The translations under genes and the position numbers were made by a program. Shown here piece after piece: positions 39,067-47,831 of a DNA stretch of 64,000 bases (positions are counted from its first letter, which is position 1; each line of letters opens with the position of its first letter). The notes under the pieces are model-generated. The model saw only the letters and a program-made list of their open reading frames with translations. It searched no databases and had not been told where the DNA came from. This DNA comes from an uncultured Bacteroidales bacterium. GTDB lineage: Bacteria; Bacteroidota; Bacteroidia; Bacteroidales; Muribaculaceae. Location: assembly GCA_902776835.1 (NCBI GenBank), contig CACYRK010000017.1, positions 1 through 64,000 on the forward strand, written 5' to 3'.

Positions 39067-39468
39067 GGGGCTGACTTGGCTTTGACAGCGTGTAGAGGTG
39101 GTAAGCAAGCATGCAGAGCAACGATGGCCGAGGCTCTTTAATATCAGTCATCACTAAATTTAACTGGCGAAAACACTTACGCTCTCGCTGCTTGATCGAA
39201 GTATAGTAGATCGGCTTTATCCCTGCCCAAGGATGGTAGGGACGAGACATCACCCGGTGGCCCTCTCGCCGAGGCTTATCGACAAGGTGGTGCTAGCATA
39301 TCGGTGATAGGACGACGCCTGCCTCGAGCAACGTCCAAAACCTTAGAGGTTAAGCCTGGCGGTTGGTGGTCATGAGCCTGCCCCAGGACGAAAATCAAGT
39401 CACGACTAAGCATGTAGAAAACTTATTAGTTCCACGTTTGGACGAGGGTTCAAACCCCTCCAGCTCCA
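39067..39468 (+). ncRNA. ssrA: Transfer-messenger RNA (tmRNA)
   Basis: The 5' GGGGCTG pairs with the 3' CAGCTCC (one G-U) as the tRNA-like acceptor stem, and the T-arm GAGGGTTCAAACCCCTC precedes it. The tag frame runs from the resume codon GGC at 39166 to TGA at 39193-39195, encoding GENTYALAA, whose end matches the usual protease-targeting ALAA. It rescues stalled ribosomes and tags the product. The 3' end is also the left attachment site of the island; the gene remains intact and is followed by a terminator. Confidence 0.95.
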
Positions 39469-39485
39469 CAACTCACAATCGCAAG
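39457..39485 (+). other. Left attachment site (attL) in ssrA
   Basis: Starts with CCTCCAGCTCCACAAC, identical to 47832-47847, then 12 of 13 further identical bases to CACAATCGCAAG. It restores the tmRNA 3' end, so integration did not break the gene. Confidence 0.82.
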
Positions 39486-39520
39486 TAGCTGATAAAAAGC
39501 CGCTTGCGATTTTTCTTTTT
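39477..39520 (+). terminator. Terminator of ssrA (left copy)
   Basis: AATCGCAAG (39477-39485) pairs with CTTGCGATT (39503-39511), followed by a T-rich tract. The same 9-bp stem is duplicated beyond the right end of the island at 47852-47886. Confidence 0.75.
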
Positions 39521-39837
39521 CCCTTATTCCCCCCTTTTATTTCCCAGCCATCATTATTTTATTAATATTTTTTTTAGAATGAGGCATCATTTTGATGCCA
39601 TAATTATTTGACAATCTATGATGACAAAGTAGCAGTACGCTAAACATTCTGACTCTTATTTATGACATTGTCGTCTCATGACTCGATACTCCGCGCTCTG
39701 GATTTATTGCCGCATTGGGGCATTTCTGGAATGGTTGCCGAGGATTGCCTTGGGTGATTTTATACTTAGTGTGCCTGGTGTGCAGTGCCTCTGTGTGAGC
39801 TATTTTGGAACTAACCATATCATTTGGTCAAAAGGCA
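39521..39837. other. Gene-free left end of the island
   Basis: AT-rich with no credible gene. It contains CTTATTCCCCCCTTTT at 39523-39538, an exact 16-nt match in the same orientation to 47704-47719 near the right end, a possible recombinase arm site. Confidence 0.45.
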
Positions 39838-41349
39838 TTATCTTACATTTATAACCAGAGGGGCACTATAGTCCAAGTCAGGCATTTTCTGCCCCGGATT
39901 AGAGTTAAAATAAGTTGGGTCACAAATAGTATAAATCCTATTACCTGTCATAAGGTAATCTCCTCTATTGTCATTGGGGATGTCAACCGCTGTAGTCAAA
40001 TGACCTGGTATATATACCAAAACAACATCATAATCTAGTAAGTCTCTAACTAAACGAGCGAATAGAATAGCATGGTCTTCACAATCACTGAGTGGATAGT
40101 AAATTGTTTCTTCAGGAAAGAGGGCACGATCACACCCCCAAACTTCATCATCATAACCATAAGGGAAGTTATTATAATAATTATTATTAATAAAGTTTAG
40201 TATAGCTTTAACGGCGTCATAGGAATTCTTCCCATTTATCATATTTTTCAGCCTTGGATATAATATGTCTTTTGTTTCCTGACTAAGAGGAGTCTCGGCA
40301 TACATTGCCCACCTTGTCATAAGATTATTTAGATGGGTTGATGTAGGATATTTATTATATAAATCTATTAAGTTTTTATTGTTAGGAATGTCAAACGTCC
40401 CCTCGTTACAACGAACTGATCTTGGCCTTTGATTATTAAAATCAAACTTAGGGTTACCATAATTAAAATATAGAGACATCAGTTTTTCCCCAGTGTATTC
40501 GCTTTCACTAAAAAGCCAAGTAAATTTCTGATTATCATCAAGCAAGAAAATATAACCACCGCTATAACTATAGCATGTCTTATCAAAAAGTTGATGCTGA
40601 GTGCATACACCTATATTGAGCTGACCTATGGAGTTTGCTGCCCAACGGATTTTATATCCCGATTGGCAATAAATAAATCCTGCTAAAAACATTGCTTCAT
40701 TAGTGTTCTTTCCAAAGAAAGCCTCACCCATCTCCCTCAACATCAACAGATAGGCCCAATCATTCAACTGATGGTTAATCCTCAATTTCAAGCAATCTCT
40801 AATCACATTATTAAAATCAGAACTGCAACAAAAGGTCCATGCCTTACTTACTGCATCTGGGGTAGCTTTCGGTAAAGAAAAACGGTTCTTGTCTCCTAAA
40901 TCAACGGTCATTTTAGTCCCAAAAAACAAAAATTCAAATTCACCTTGCTCTATCTCTTTATAAATAGGCACCACCGGCAAGGGCTGAGGCTCTGGCTCAG
41001 GTGCGGGAGGCAAGATATCCTTTATAGGTATTGGATTATCTATAGGCGCTTTATCTTTTTCCTCCTCATCGATAGGTTTTGGGGGCACTTCCTCGTCTTT
41101 AGGTTTCGGTATTACAGGTTCCTTTTTAAACTCTTTCCATGGATTTTTCAAGAACTCAGCATATTCCTCATTCACTTTTTTACGAAATGCCTCATATTCT
41201 TCACGTGAATTTTTCTTAAAATCTCCATAATCTTTTTGGGCTTGCTTCTTAAACGATTCGTAGTCATCTTTCATGTCTTGACAATAAGCATCCCTTCCCG
41301 CAAAGCCAATTGCGAAAATTATCAGAATAAAAAGCTTTAATTGTTTCAT
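39838..41349 (-). CDS. Exported transglutaminase-like cysteine peptidase-fold protein (last gene of the island operon)
   Basis: 503 residues. A signal peptide (MKQLKLFILIIFAIGFAGRDAYC) is followed by a charged coiled-coil-like segment (KKQAQKDYGDFKKNSREEYEAFRKKVNEEY, in outline) and a Pro/Glu/Lys-rich linker (about 70-130). The C-terminal 100 residues look like a transglutaminase core, with candidate triad Cys423 (LSDCEDHAILFARLV), His450 (PGHLTTAV) and Asp477 (ICDPTYF). Such domains act as proteases, amidases or cross-linkers. The middle region (150-400) is unfamiliar. It starts 24 bp after the caspase gene and is surely co-transcribed. Substrate unknown. Confidence 0.7.
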   Translation of the reverse strand: MKQLKLFILIIFAIGFAGRDAYCQDMKDDYESFKKQAQKDYGDFKKNSREEYEAFRKKVNEEYAEFLKNPWKEFKKEPVIPKPKDEEVPPKPIDEEEKDKAPIDNPIPIKDILPPAPEPEPQPLPVVPIYKEIEQGEFEFLFFGTKMTVDLGDKNRFSLPKATPDAVSKAWTFCCSSDFNNVIRDCLKLRINHQLNDWAYLLMLREMGEAFFGKNTNEAMFLAGFIYCQSGYKIRWAANSIGQLNIGVCTQHQLFDKTCYSYSGGYIFLLDDNQKFTWLFSESEYTGEKLMSLYFNYGNPKFDFNNQRPRSVRCNEGTFDIPNNKNLIDLYNKYPTSTHLNNLMTRWAMYAETPLSQETKDILYPRLKNMINGKNSYDAVKAILNFINNNYYNNFPYGYDDEVWGCDRALFPEETIYYPLSDCEDHAILFARLVRDLLDYDVVLVYIPGHLTTAVDIPNDNRGDYLMTGNRIYTICDPTYFNSNPGQKMPDLDYSAPLVINVR

Positions 41350-41373
41350 AATTAGGTGTCTTTTAAAAATATA

Positions 41374-43332
41374 TTATTTCAGTGTCCAAGACTGCCAATT
41401 GGTCGCATTATCCGAAATTAACACTGTTGGCGTCTGTGATTTACCATTTTCAACAATCGACTTCTTGCTTACCTGGTCAATAACATACTGCGACAGGTCA
41501 CCAAGCGTAACATCACCGTTGCTATCCTTTAACTTTTTGAGAATGAAATAAGTAAATATTCCATGACCTTTATCTTTATAAGCATAGGCTGTCTCATCTC
41601 CTTGCGCTGCTGATAACACAACCAAGTTGCCCTTTGGTTTATTACTTTTCACCTTAATTGAAACACCACGTGACGATGCCATCATTTTACCGTCTCTTTT
41701 TGAACCACTAAAACAAGCGTCTAGAAACGCCACACATTTTTTTGTCGGTAATGAGCTTAGTAATGAATACAAGTCGGTTAGGCTGTAACCTGTCGTTGGG
41801 TCTGAACCATAGCCGTCAACTGGCAAAAGATAGGCTTCTTTACTTGACTCATCAGGTATTCCATGACCAGCATAGTAAAATATCACACTTGCATCACCTT
41901 TATATGCTTCAGCAACATCCTTCAACCATTTCAATTCATGCCTGATTGTGTTCAATGTACCATTTTCAACATATTTTATGTTTTTGTCTGGAATACCTAA
42001 CACGTTTTGACAATATTTCTTAAAAGCTTCACCATCGGATTTTGCATTAGGAACCTTTGCCTCCTCTTTATAATCCTCATTTGCGATTATTACAGCAAAG
42101 GTATTATTGTTGTTCTGGTAAGTTGATGTGGAAACAACATCTATATCTTCATAAATACTATAGTCTTTATGAATCATTGCATAGGCAAAGTCAGATTCAT
42201 CTTCATTAGCATAATCAGGGTATTTCTGCTTGAGTGTATTCCACACCTTTGTGGCATCATTCAAATTGCCCATTGTCAGAAAAATATCACCTTTCCTTAA
42301 AAGCACATCATATTCGGCATATTCGTCTTTACTTAAACTTAAATACTTGTTTAAATAGTCTATAGCCTCCCCGAAATCTTTTTTTATGTAGGTATATAAA
42401 TCACTCATTTCAAGGTAACAATATGTATCGCCTGCACTGATTGCCTTGTTGTAGTAGATTATCGCCTGGTCATAGTCGCCTTTATCATAATAGGCATTAC
42501 CAAGATTGAAGTATGTCACACCACCATTAATGTAGCCTGCACTGATTGCCTTGTTCAAGTAGATTATCGCCTGGTCATAGTCGCCTTTATCATAATAGGC
42601 ATTACCAAGATTGTTGTATGTCGCGCCACCATTAATGTAGCCTGCACTGATTGCCTTGTTCAAGTAGATTATCGCCTGGTCATAGTCGCCTTTATAACAA
42701 TACGCAGTACCAAGATCGTTGTATGTCACGCCACCATTAATGTAGCCTGCACTGATTGCCTGGTTGTAGTAGATTATCGCCTGGTCATAGTCGCCTTTAT
42801 AAAAATAGGCAGTACCAAGATTGTTGTATGTCGCGCCACCATCAATGTTGCCTGCACTGATTGCCTGGTTGTAGTAGATTATCGCCTGGTCATAGTCGCC
42901 TTTATAAAAATAGGCAGTACCAAGATTGTTGTATGTCGCGCCACCATTAATGTAGCCTGCACTGATTGCCTTGTTGTAGAAGATTATCGCCTGGTCATAG
43001 TCGCCTTTATTATAATAGGCATTGCCAAGATCGCTGTATGTCGCGCCACCACCAATGAAACCTGCACTGATTGACTTGTTATAGTAGATTATCGCCTGGT
43101 CATAGTCGCCTTTATAAAAATAGGCAGTACCAAGATTGTTGTATGTCACGCCACCATCAATGTATCCTGCACTGATCGCCTGGTTGTAGTAGATTATCGC
43201 CTGGTCATAATTTCCAGAATGATACGCTTGACGACCAAGGTTAAAATACTCTTCCCCACTTTGTGCAAAAGTGGAAAAGGACATTGACATCATTAATACT
43301 AAAAATACAATATTAGATAATTTATATCTCAT
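41374..43332 (-). CDS. Exported TPR-repeat caspase (peptidase C14 family)
   Basis: 652 residues. The signal peptide ends near SFSTFAQ. Residues 30-310 hold eight tandem 35-residue TPR-type units (GDYDQAIIYYNKAISAGYINGG...YNNLGTAYYxK); the DNA period is 105 bp. Residues 400-640 form a caspase p20-like domain with His490 (FYYAGHGIPDES) and Cys540 (AFLDACFSGSKRDG), so the catalytic dyad is intact. Export places the protease outside the cytosol, unlike most defence-associated caspases. It lies between the DUF4384-like gene (17 bp) and the transglutaminase-like gene (24 bp). Target and trigger are unknown; the TPR array probably binds a partner protein. Confidence 0.88.
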   Translation of the reverse strand: MRYKLSNIVFLVLMMSMSFSTFAQSGEEYFNLGRQAYHSGNYDQAIIYYNQAISAGYIDGGVTYNNLGTAYFYKGDYDQAIIYYNKSISAGFIGGGATYSDLGNAYYNKGDYDQAIIFYNKAISAGYINGGATYNNLGTAYFYKGDYDQAIIYYNQAISAGNIDGGATYNNLGTAYFYKGDYDQAIIYYNQAISAGYINGGVTYNDLGTAYCYKGDYDQAIIYLNKAISAGYINGGATYNNLGNAYYDKGDYDQAIIYLNKAISAGYINGGVTYFNLGNAYYDKGDYDQAIIYYNKAISAGDTYCYLEMSDLYTYIKKDFGEAIDYLNKYLSLSKDEYAEYDVLLRKGDIFLTMGNLNDATKVWNTLKQKYPDYANEDESDFAYAMIHKDYSIYEDIDVVSTSTYQNNNNTFAVIIANEDYKEEAKVPNAKSDGEAFKKYCQNVLGIPDKNIKYVENGTLNTIRHELKWLKDVAEAYKGDASVIFYYAGHGIPDESSKEAYLLPVDGYGSDPTTGYSLTDLYSLLSSLPTKKCVAFLDACFSGSKRDGKMMASSRGVSIKVKSNKPKGNLVVLSAAQGDETAYAYKDKGHGIFTYFILKKLKDSNGDVTLGDLSQYVIDQVSKKSIVENGKSQTPTVLISDNATNWQSWTLK

Positions 43333-43349
43333 CTTTTATTATTTATAAT

Positions 43350-44198
43350 TTATTTATTAACAGTTAATAGTTTCTTAACAACAACCATTTGGGTATCACG
43401 CTTGCGACAATTTGACAACCACTTAGTAAAATCCTTGTAGGTTAACACAGAGATTTCATGCCCAATATCATCAGCAATCATCAGATTAAGATCATTCTCA
43501 GAAAATATAAAGTAAATATCGGCATTTTCAATTTGCTCTTCACAAGTAACCTGGAATACATCGTCGCTTGAATTGAATAACACAACATCCTCGTTCTTCT
43601 TAACTTTAACAATATCTGTCAAATTAAACACTTTCTCATCGCTATAACTATGCAAGAATACTGTAAAAAAACCATTAGTCGGGGACTTAAAATAAAGTTT
43701 CAGAACATCATTGTCTGAAAAGTTAAGATTCTCCTTTTCATCTTTTGCAACCTTTGCATCAATAGCAGACACATCCATTCCTCTGTTAATCACTTTGCAA
43801 ATAAAGTCTACTTTAGCTGACTCTATCTCTCGTATTTTGCCCTTAACTTTAACATTAATAACAAGAGATTCTCCGGTATATTTAATATCAAAAATAGGTT
43901 CACCTATAGTTTGAATCCACTCCCCCTTCACATCACTTCCACCATAAGAGTATAGGTCGGTTGTAGATTCTTCGTTTATGCTTTTAATTACAGTAGCAGT
44001 TGATTGTGTGACAATAGTGCCAAATTCATCGGCAATAGCTTTAGTTTGTGCTCTTTCAAGAGCAGTCTTCTTAGCCTGTTCAATAGAAATATTCTCAGGA
44101 GCATTATAAGTATACTCAACCTCAACAGTCTTGGTCTTTTGTGCAAAGACCAAGACTGGAATCAACAAAAAAGAAATTATCAATAAAGAATTTTTCAT
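43350..44198 (-). CDS. Exported DUF4384-like protein
   Basis: 282 residues with a signal peptide (MKNSLLIISFLLIPVLVFAQ). The N-terminal half (EYTYNAPENISIEQAKKTALERAQTKAIADEFG, in outline) resembles LPP20/FlgT-type domains. The second half (DNDVLKLYFKSPTNGFFTVFLHS...) resembles DUF4384, a beta domain often linked to caspase-like or kinase proteins (family knowledge). It is 15 bp after the first operon gene and 17 bp before the caspase gene. Probably a periplasmic or envelope accessory to the caspase. Confidence 0.62.
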   Translation of the reverse strand: MKNSLLIISFLLIPVLVFAQKTKTVEVEYTYNAPENISIEQAKKTALERAQTKAIADEFGTIVTQSTATVIKSINEESTTDLYSYGGSDVKGEWIQTIGEPIFDIKYTGESLVINVKVKGKIREIESAKVDFICKVINRGMDVSAIDAKVAKDEKENLNFSDNDVLKLYFKSPTNGFFTVFLHSYSDEKVFNLTDIVKVKKNEDVVLFNSSDDVFQVTCEEQIENADIYFIFSENDLNLMIADDIGHEISVLTYKDFTKWLSNCRKRDTQMVVVKKLLTVNK

Positions 44199-44213
44199 TT
44201 GTCAAAGAATTTT

Positions 44214-44930
44214 TCATTTGTCGATATCTTTATCTTTAGCATGCTGCTCAAAAAGCTTGTCAAGGTCATCGTCCCCAACTTTAGAGATGCTATTGTCGTC
44301 ACTTTTAGACAACTCTTCTTTAACTATCTGTTTACAGTTTAACATTGCTTGTTCCACTGAATAAGCCAGTGTTATGCTAACCTCTTTTTTGCCATTTGGG
44401 AGAGTCCTATAAAATTCACAAACTGTTATAGTTCTTCCTATTGTTTGTGAAATTAGGCTTTTGCTTTTTTTGATTATCGTTATCACACCTTGCGCCTCGT
44501 TCTCACTTACCTCCTCAATCTTGGCATTTGTCTCAACTGCACTTGTTATATCCTCTTGAATTTTTGATGCAAGAGATTGCTTAGCCAGTTCTTCACACAT
44601 CATTTTTGCGGCATCAATGCTACTGCTAACACTGTTATTAGTAACAATTATAAATTGCTGCGTTTCGCTATTAATATCATTCAATCTTTGTTGACGATCA
44701 ATTTGTTTTTCAAGTGGCAAACTGCCAGGGAAAATATTCCAGCCTTCTTTAGACATCTCCTTTGCTTGCTTCTTGGCATCTTTTGATACTTTTTCATTTA
44801 CAAGATCGCGTTCGGCTTTACGACGTTCTTTAATATCTTTAATTTGATCTTTAGCCATTTGGGCTGAAGCGATGTTTATTCCTCCCATTACAAACATGAG
44901 ACATAATAATGTCTTAGCAATTTTTTTCAT
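44214..44930 (-). CDS. Exported LPP20/FlgT-like protein, first gene of the island operon
   Basis: 238 residues. The signal peptide (MKKIAKTLLCLMFVMGGINIASA) is followed by a Lys/Glu-rich helix (AKDQIKDIKERRKAERDLVNEK, in outline) and the motif EGWNIFPGSLPLEKQI. A mixed domain follows with AAKMMCEELAKQSLASKIQEDI and SISQTIG-type segments that recall LPP20 lipoproteins. I cannot name a function. Its position 15 bp ahead of the DUF4384-like gene makes it the operon leader. Confidence 0.6.
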   Translation of the reverse strand: MKKIAKTLLCLMFVMGGINIASAQMAKDQIKDIKERRKAERDLVNEKVSKDAKKQAKEMSKEGWNIFPGSLPLEKQIDRQQRLNDINSETQQFIIVTNNSVSSSIDAAKMMCEELAKQSLASKIQEDITSAVETNAKIEEVSENEAQGVITIIKKSKSLISQTIGRTITVCEFYRTLPNGKKEVSITLAYSVEQAMLNCKQIVKEELSKSDDNSISKVGDDDLDKLFEQHAKDKDIDK

Positions 44931-45047
44931 AATTTTCTAAGTTTTTGTTATTGATTATTAATGATTTATTTAGTTGTCGGAAAAATAATTGACAAAGTAA
45001 CATTTATAACATTATGACCACTTATTTAGGCCATACGTTTCAATCGG

Positions 45048-45055
45048 CAAATATA
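45048..45055 (-). promoter_or_regulatory. Possible -7 element of the caspase operon promoter
   Basis: CAAATATA on the plus strand reads TATATTTG (TAnnTTTG) on the minus strand, 118 nt upstream of the ATG at 44930. No clear -33 TTG is present at 19-21 nt, so support is partial. Confidence 0.35.
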
Positions 45056-45099
45056 AAGATTTTTTTTTAAAAAAAACGATTTAAAATTAGTTTTTTTAA

Positions 45100-45536
45100 A
45101 AAACGGCATTGAATTCCATTCAGAAATGTGATAAAAGTTAGAATTATCATCTTGTCCGAAGAGAAGGAACACCCAAAAAGAGAGCCCGTGAATTTCTCCT
45201 CTAGCCTTCTACTTAAGTGGCGATAACCTGCGCCTTCCCATATCGCTGAATATCGCCGTGGTGCGGCTTAGGGCTCTGTCCGGAATGGGAAGAGGTGGGA
45301 CCCTCACGCTATCATCACCATAGTTTATCTTCTTCTGGCAAGGCGACAGGCGCCGCCAGTGATGGGTGAAGCCATGTGACGGGAACGCGCAGAGCTCTCT
45401 CAAATCTACGGGAGACACACAACGAGATTTTCGCTGTGTTTCTGATGGAGTAGCCACGTTTCAGCAGCGATATAACCTCCTTGTACTCCTCACGTTTTTT
45501 ATCCTCGCTCTTGTTTTCTCCCCAACTTGCCACCAT
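45100..45536 (-). pseudogene. Remnant of a resolvase-like recombinase C-terminus
   Basis: A short reading (45315-45536) contains KREEYKEVISLLKRGYSIRNTAKIS, which resembles the helix-turn-helix tail of Bacteroidetes serine recombinases. It lacks any catalytic domain, and downstream sequence degenerates. It overlaps the 3' end of the DUF6088 gene in another frame. The stretch 45100-45320 shows no other gene. Most likely a decayed gene scrap left by earlier recombination. Confidence 0.35.
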
Positions 45537-46126
45537 TTTTCACATATTGGGCCATTTGCGATTTTCCTCATCCATATGGGGAGGATCTGCAAGTCGTGGT
45601 CCAAGTGTTGGATGTCAGGATTCTTTGATAACAGTTCACGGACAACCACAAGTTCATGCCTGCCGACTCTTTTTTGGCCAATCGACTTGAGGGCTTGGGC
45701 CAAAATCGCTATCAGTTTGTTTTTGTAGGCAAAATTCCGAGGAACAGCCCGCTTGAAAAATACAGCATGACCATTTACAATCAGTTGTCTCGATGAACCG
45801 GATGTGATGTAGAAATGGGTTACGGGAACCTGTGTGCTAAATCCGAGTATGTTTTCGGCAGTAGCACCCGACGGCAACACCTGTACATGGTCTCGCTTAG
45901 CGATGTGATTCACAACATCTTCGACTGTGGGATACAACTTGCCGAATTGAGTCTTGATGGGCTTGCAATAGATGCCATTACCTATACGTTCAATCTCACC
46001 CCGTGCTTCAAGTGCGACCATAATGCGACTGACCGCTTTATTGTCGCGACCTGCAACAAAGTCCGAAACGAAGAACAGTGTTCCTGGCTTCGCCTTTTCA
46101 ACCTGCCTTGTAATATCATTTGCCAT
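45461..46126 (-). CDS. DUF6088 / AbiEi-type antitoxin-like protein
   Basis: Starting at the ATG at 46126 (MANDITRQVEKAKPGTLFFVSDF) gives 221 residues; the frame is open further upstream but without supporting sequence. The N-terminal winged-helix pattern (NKAVSRIMVALEARGEIERIGNGIYCKP) and the following GATAENILGFSTQVPVTHFYITSGSSRQLIVNG are typical of DUF6088/AbiEi transcriptional antitoxins. No AbiEii nucleotidyltransferase toxin is adjacent, so it is an orphan. The last 25 residues run into the recombinase remnant and may be a replaced tail. Confidence 0.68.
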   Translation of the reverse strand: MANDITRQVEKAKPGTLFFVSDFVAGRDNKAVSRIMVALEARGEIERIGNGIYCKPIKTQFGKLYPTVEDVVNHIAKRDHVQVLPSGATAENILGFSTQVPVTHFYITSGSSRQLIVNGHAVFFKRAVPRNFAYKNKLIAILAQALKSIGQKRVGRHELVVVRELLSKNPDIQHLDHDLQILPIWMRKIANGPICEKWWQVGEKTRARIKNVRSTRRLYRC

Positions 46127-46260
46127 AGTAGAATTCAATTTTGTGGCAAAGGTAATGTTATTTCTCATATATTCAATTGGATTAGTCAAACAATTAACAA
46201 TAATTAAGTGGAAAACATTGCAAATAATTTCTACGTGCAAAAATAATTATTGACCGTTAA

Positions 46261-47646
46261 TTAATCTGTAGAAATATGCGCTAGTTTGAGGTCTAGAATA
46301 TACTCATACATTTTGTTTAGTTTGTCTTCGTCAAAATTGTCGATAGCCTCGATGATATCGTTTTTTAGCTTCTTGCCGTTCCACTTGTCCATCTCAAGCC
46401 GCTTGGTCTCATTTGCAATCTCAATGTACGGCTTCATGCTCTCGTAATCCTTATGGCCTGTGATGGACATCACAACTGATGCTGGGATGCCGAATGCCAA
46501 TGAGCAACAAATAAAGGTTCTGCGCCCGTCATGACAACTGATGATTTCATGAAACTTGTGTACTACATCATATCGCCGTGTACCAATATAATATGTGTCG
46601 ATGACTTCACGGTCGAGCCCTGCCTCTTTCGCTGCCAACTTGATGTAATCATTCAATTTTTGAGCGGACGTCACAGGAAAGAGACATCCATCTTCGGACT
46701 TATAGTCCGCATATTTGTCAAGGAGTTTCTGGGCATCATCAATGATAGGTATCGTGATGTGGTCTGATGTCTTCTTTGTATACAAGTCGATGCCTTTGCT
46801 TGTGATATGCGCTTTTTTAAGCTGAGCCAAGTCTGAATAACGTAGTGCGGTAAACGACATGAAGCAAAACAAGTCGCGGGCACGTTCTAGATACTTAAGA
46901 TGAGCCGGAAACTTATAGTTGAAGAACTGCATGAGTTCTTTATATGTAAGGTACGTGACATTCCTTTTAGTGACCGTTAGATGTGGTTGGTACTCAATCG
47001 CGCTATCTTGGACAGGATAGCTGTTGGCCTTCATCCAGCGCAGGAATGACTTTAGAATCCTGAACTGCTTGGTGATGGTGCGGTTGCGGTAGCCATTTTT
47101 TACGAACCAGTCTTTCAGTTCGATCATCTTGTTTTTATCAAGAGTCTCGAGGCTGACTTTGGGGTCACATTTAGTGAGCTGTTTCCATATCTGCTCATAT
47201 TTATAGTGAACCTTCTCGGTCCAGTTGCGCTCGAGCGAACCGACGCGGAGAAATTTCTTGAAGATATCCTCAAGTGACTTTTCGTTTTCCTCATTATCCT
47301 CAGCAACTTCGCTCTTGTTGCGTCCGATCAATTCGTTCACCAACTCTTTCAATTCGCTAGGAGTCGGCACCTGGTTGTGGAGGGCATATTCACCAAATGC
47401 ATTTTCGATGGCCTCCAAAAACTCATCGATTCGGTTGTTGATTATCCGCGACGGGATTTTCTCTTTGCCGATGATGTGGGTTGAGCCGCGCAGCGGGCGC
47501 TGCGTTTCGGAATTCCATTTTAATGGGTCGGCACACATCCCTGTCGAGAAACCAACCTCTGACTTCTTTTTGTTCCATCTCACGCGCACGACAATTTGAT
47601 TGCGTGCGTTAAGAAACGTGCGGCAGTTGTACTTGATTTCAATCAT
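46261..47646 (-). CDS. Tyrosine recombinase / integrase of the ssrA island
   Basis: 461 residues. An N-terminal arm-binding-like domain (1-65, VRWNKKKSEVGFSTGMCADPLKWN), a SAM-like core-binding domain (about 140-245) and the catalytic domain with Arg (FTALRYSDLAQLKK), HxxR-type box (SCHDGRRTF), His (ITGHKDYESM) and Tyr (KPYIE). This is a phage_integrase/Tn4555-like Bacteroidetes integrase. Located 186 bp from the right attachment site and transcribed inward, it is the likely agent of integration at ssrA. Confidence 0.92.
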   Translation of the reverse strand: MIEIKYNCRTFLNARNQIVVRVRWNKKKSEVGFSTGMCADPLKWNSETQRPLRGSTHIIGKEKIPSRIINNRIDEFLEAIENAFGEYALHNQVPTPSELKELVNELIGRNKSEVAEDNEENEKSLEDIFKKFLRVGSLERNWTEKVHYKYEQIWKQLTKCDPKVSLETLDKNKMIELKDWFVKNGYRNRTITKQFRILKSFLRWMKANSYPVQDSAIEYQPHLTVTKRNVTYLTYKELMQFFNYKFPAHLKYLERARDLFCFMSFTALRYSDLAQLKKAHITSKGIDLYTKKTSDHITIPIIDDAQKLLDKYADYKSEDGCLFPVTSAQKLNDYIKLAAKEAGLDREVIDTYYIGTRRYDVVHKFHEIISCHDGRRTFICCSLAFGIPASVVMSITGHKDYESMKPYIEIANETKRLEMDKWNGKKLKNDIIEAIDNFDEDKLNKMYEYILDLKLAHISTD

Positions 47647-47683
47647 AACGATGTTAAATTTTCAGCAAAGTAAACGAATAATT

Positions 47684-47721
47684 GGGGGGAACATGGCCAC
47701 AATCTTATTCCCCCCTTTTTT
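47684..47721 (+). terminator. GGGGGGAA hairpin with T-run upstream of the integrase gene
   Basis: GGGGGGAA (47684-47691) and TTCCCCCC (47708-47715) pair perfectly, followed by six T. It would stop plus-strand transcripts entering the island from the right, or act as an integrase-binding structure. Its right half is the 16-nt sequence shared with the left end. Confidence 0.5.
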
Positions 47722-47831
47722 GCTGTGATATGCTTTTAGATGGCGTTAATTGAATGCGAACTTTTTTGCATTACATTGGTCTAAAGATGATTACACCACT
47801 TCTTGCTTTTTCTCAACAACAGCCGACAATA

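Noticed and set aside
42440..43220. 105-bp tandem repeats as a CRISPR or satellite
   Set aside because: They encode in-frame TPR units inside the caspase gene.
39838..44930. Caspase operon as a known gasdermin- or CBASS-type defence locus
   Set aside because: No gasdermin, nucleotide cyclase or sensor is present, and all four products carry signal peptides, so cytosolic abortive infection is not supported.
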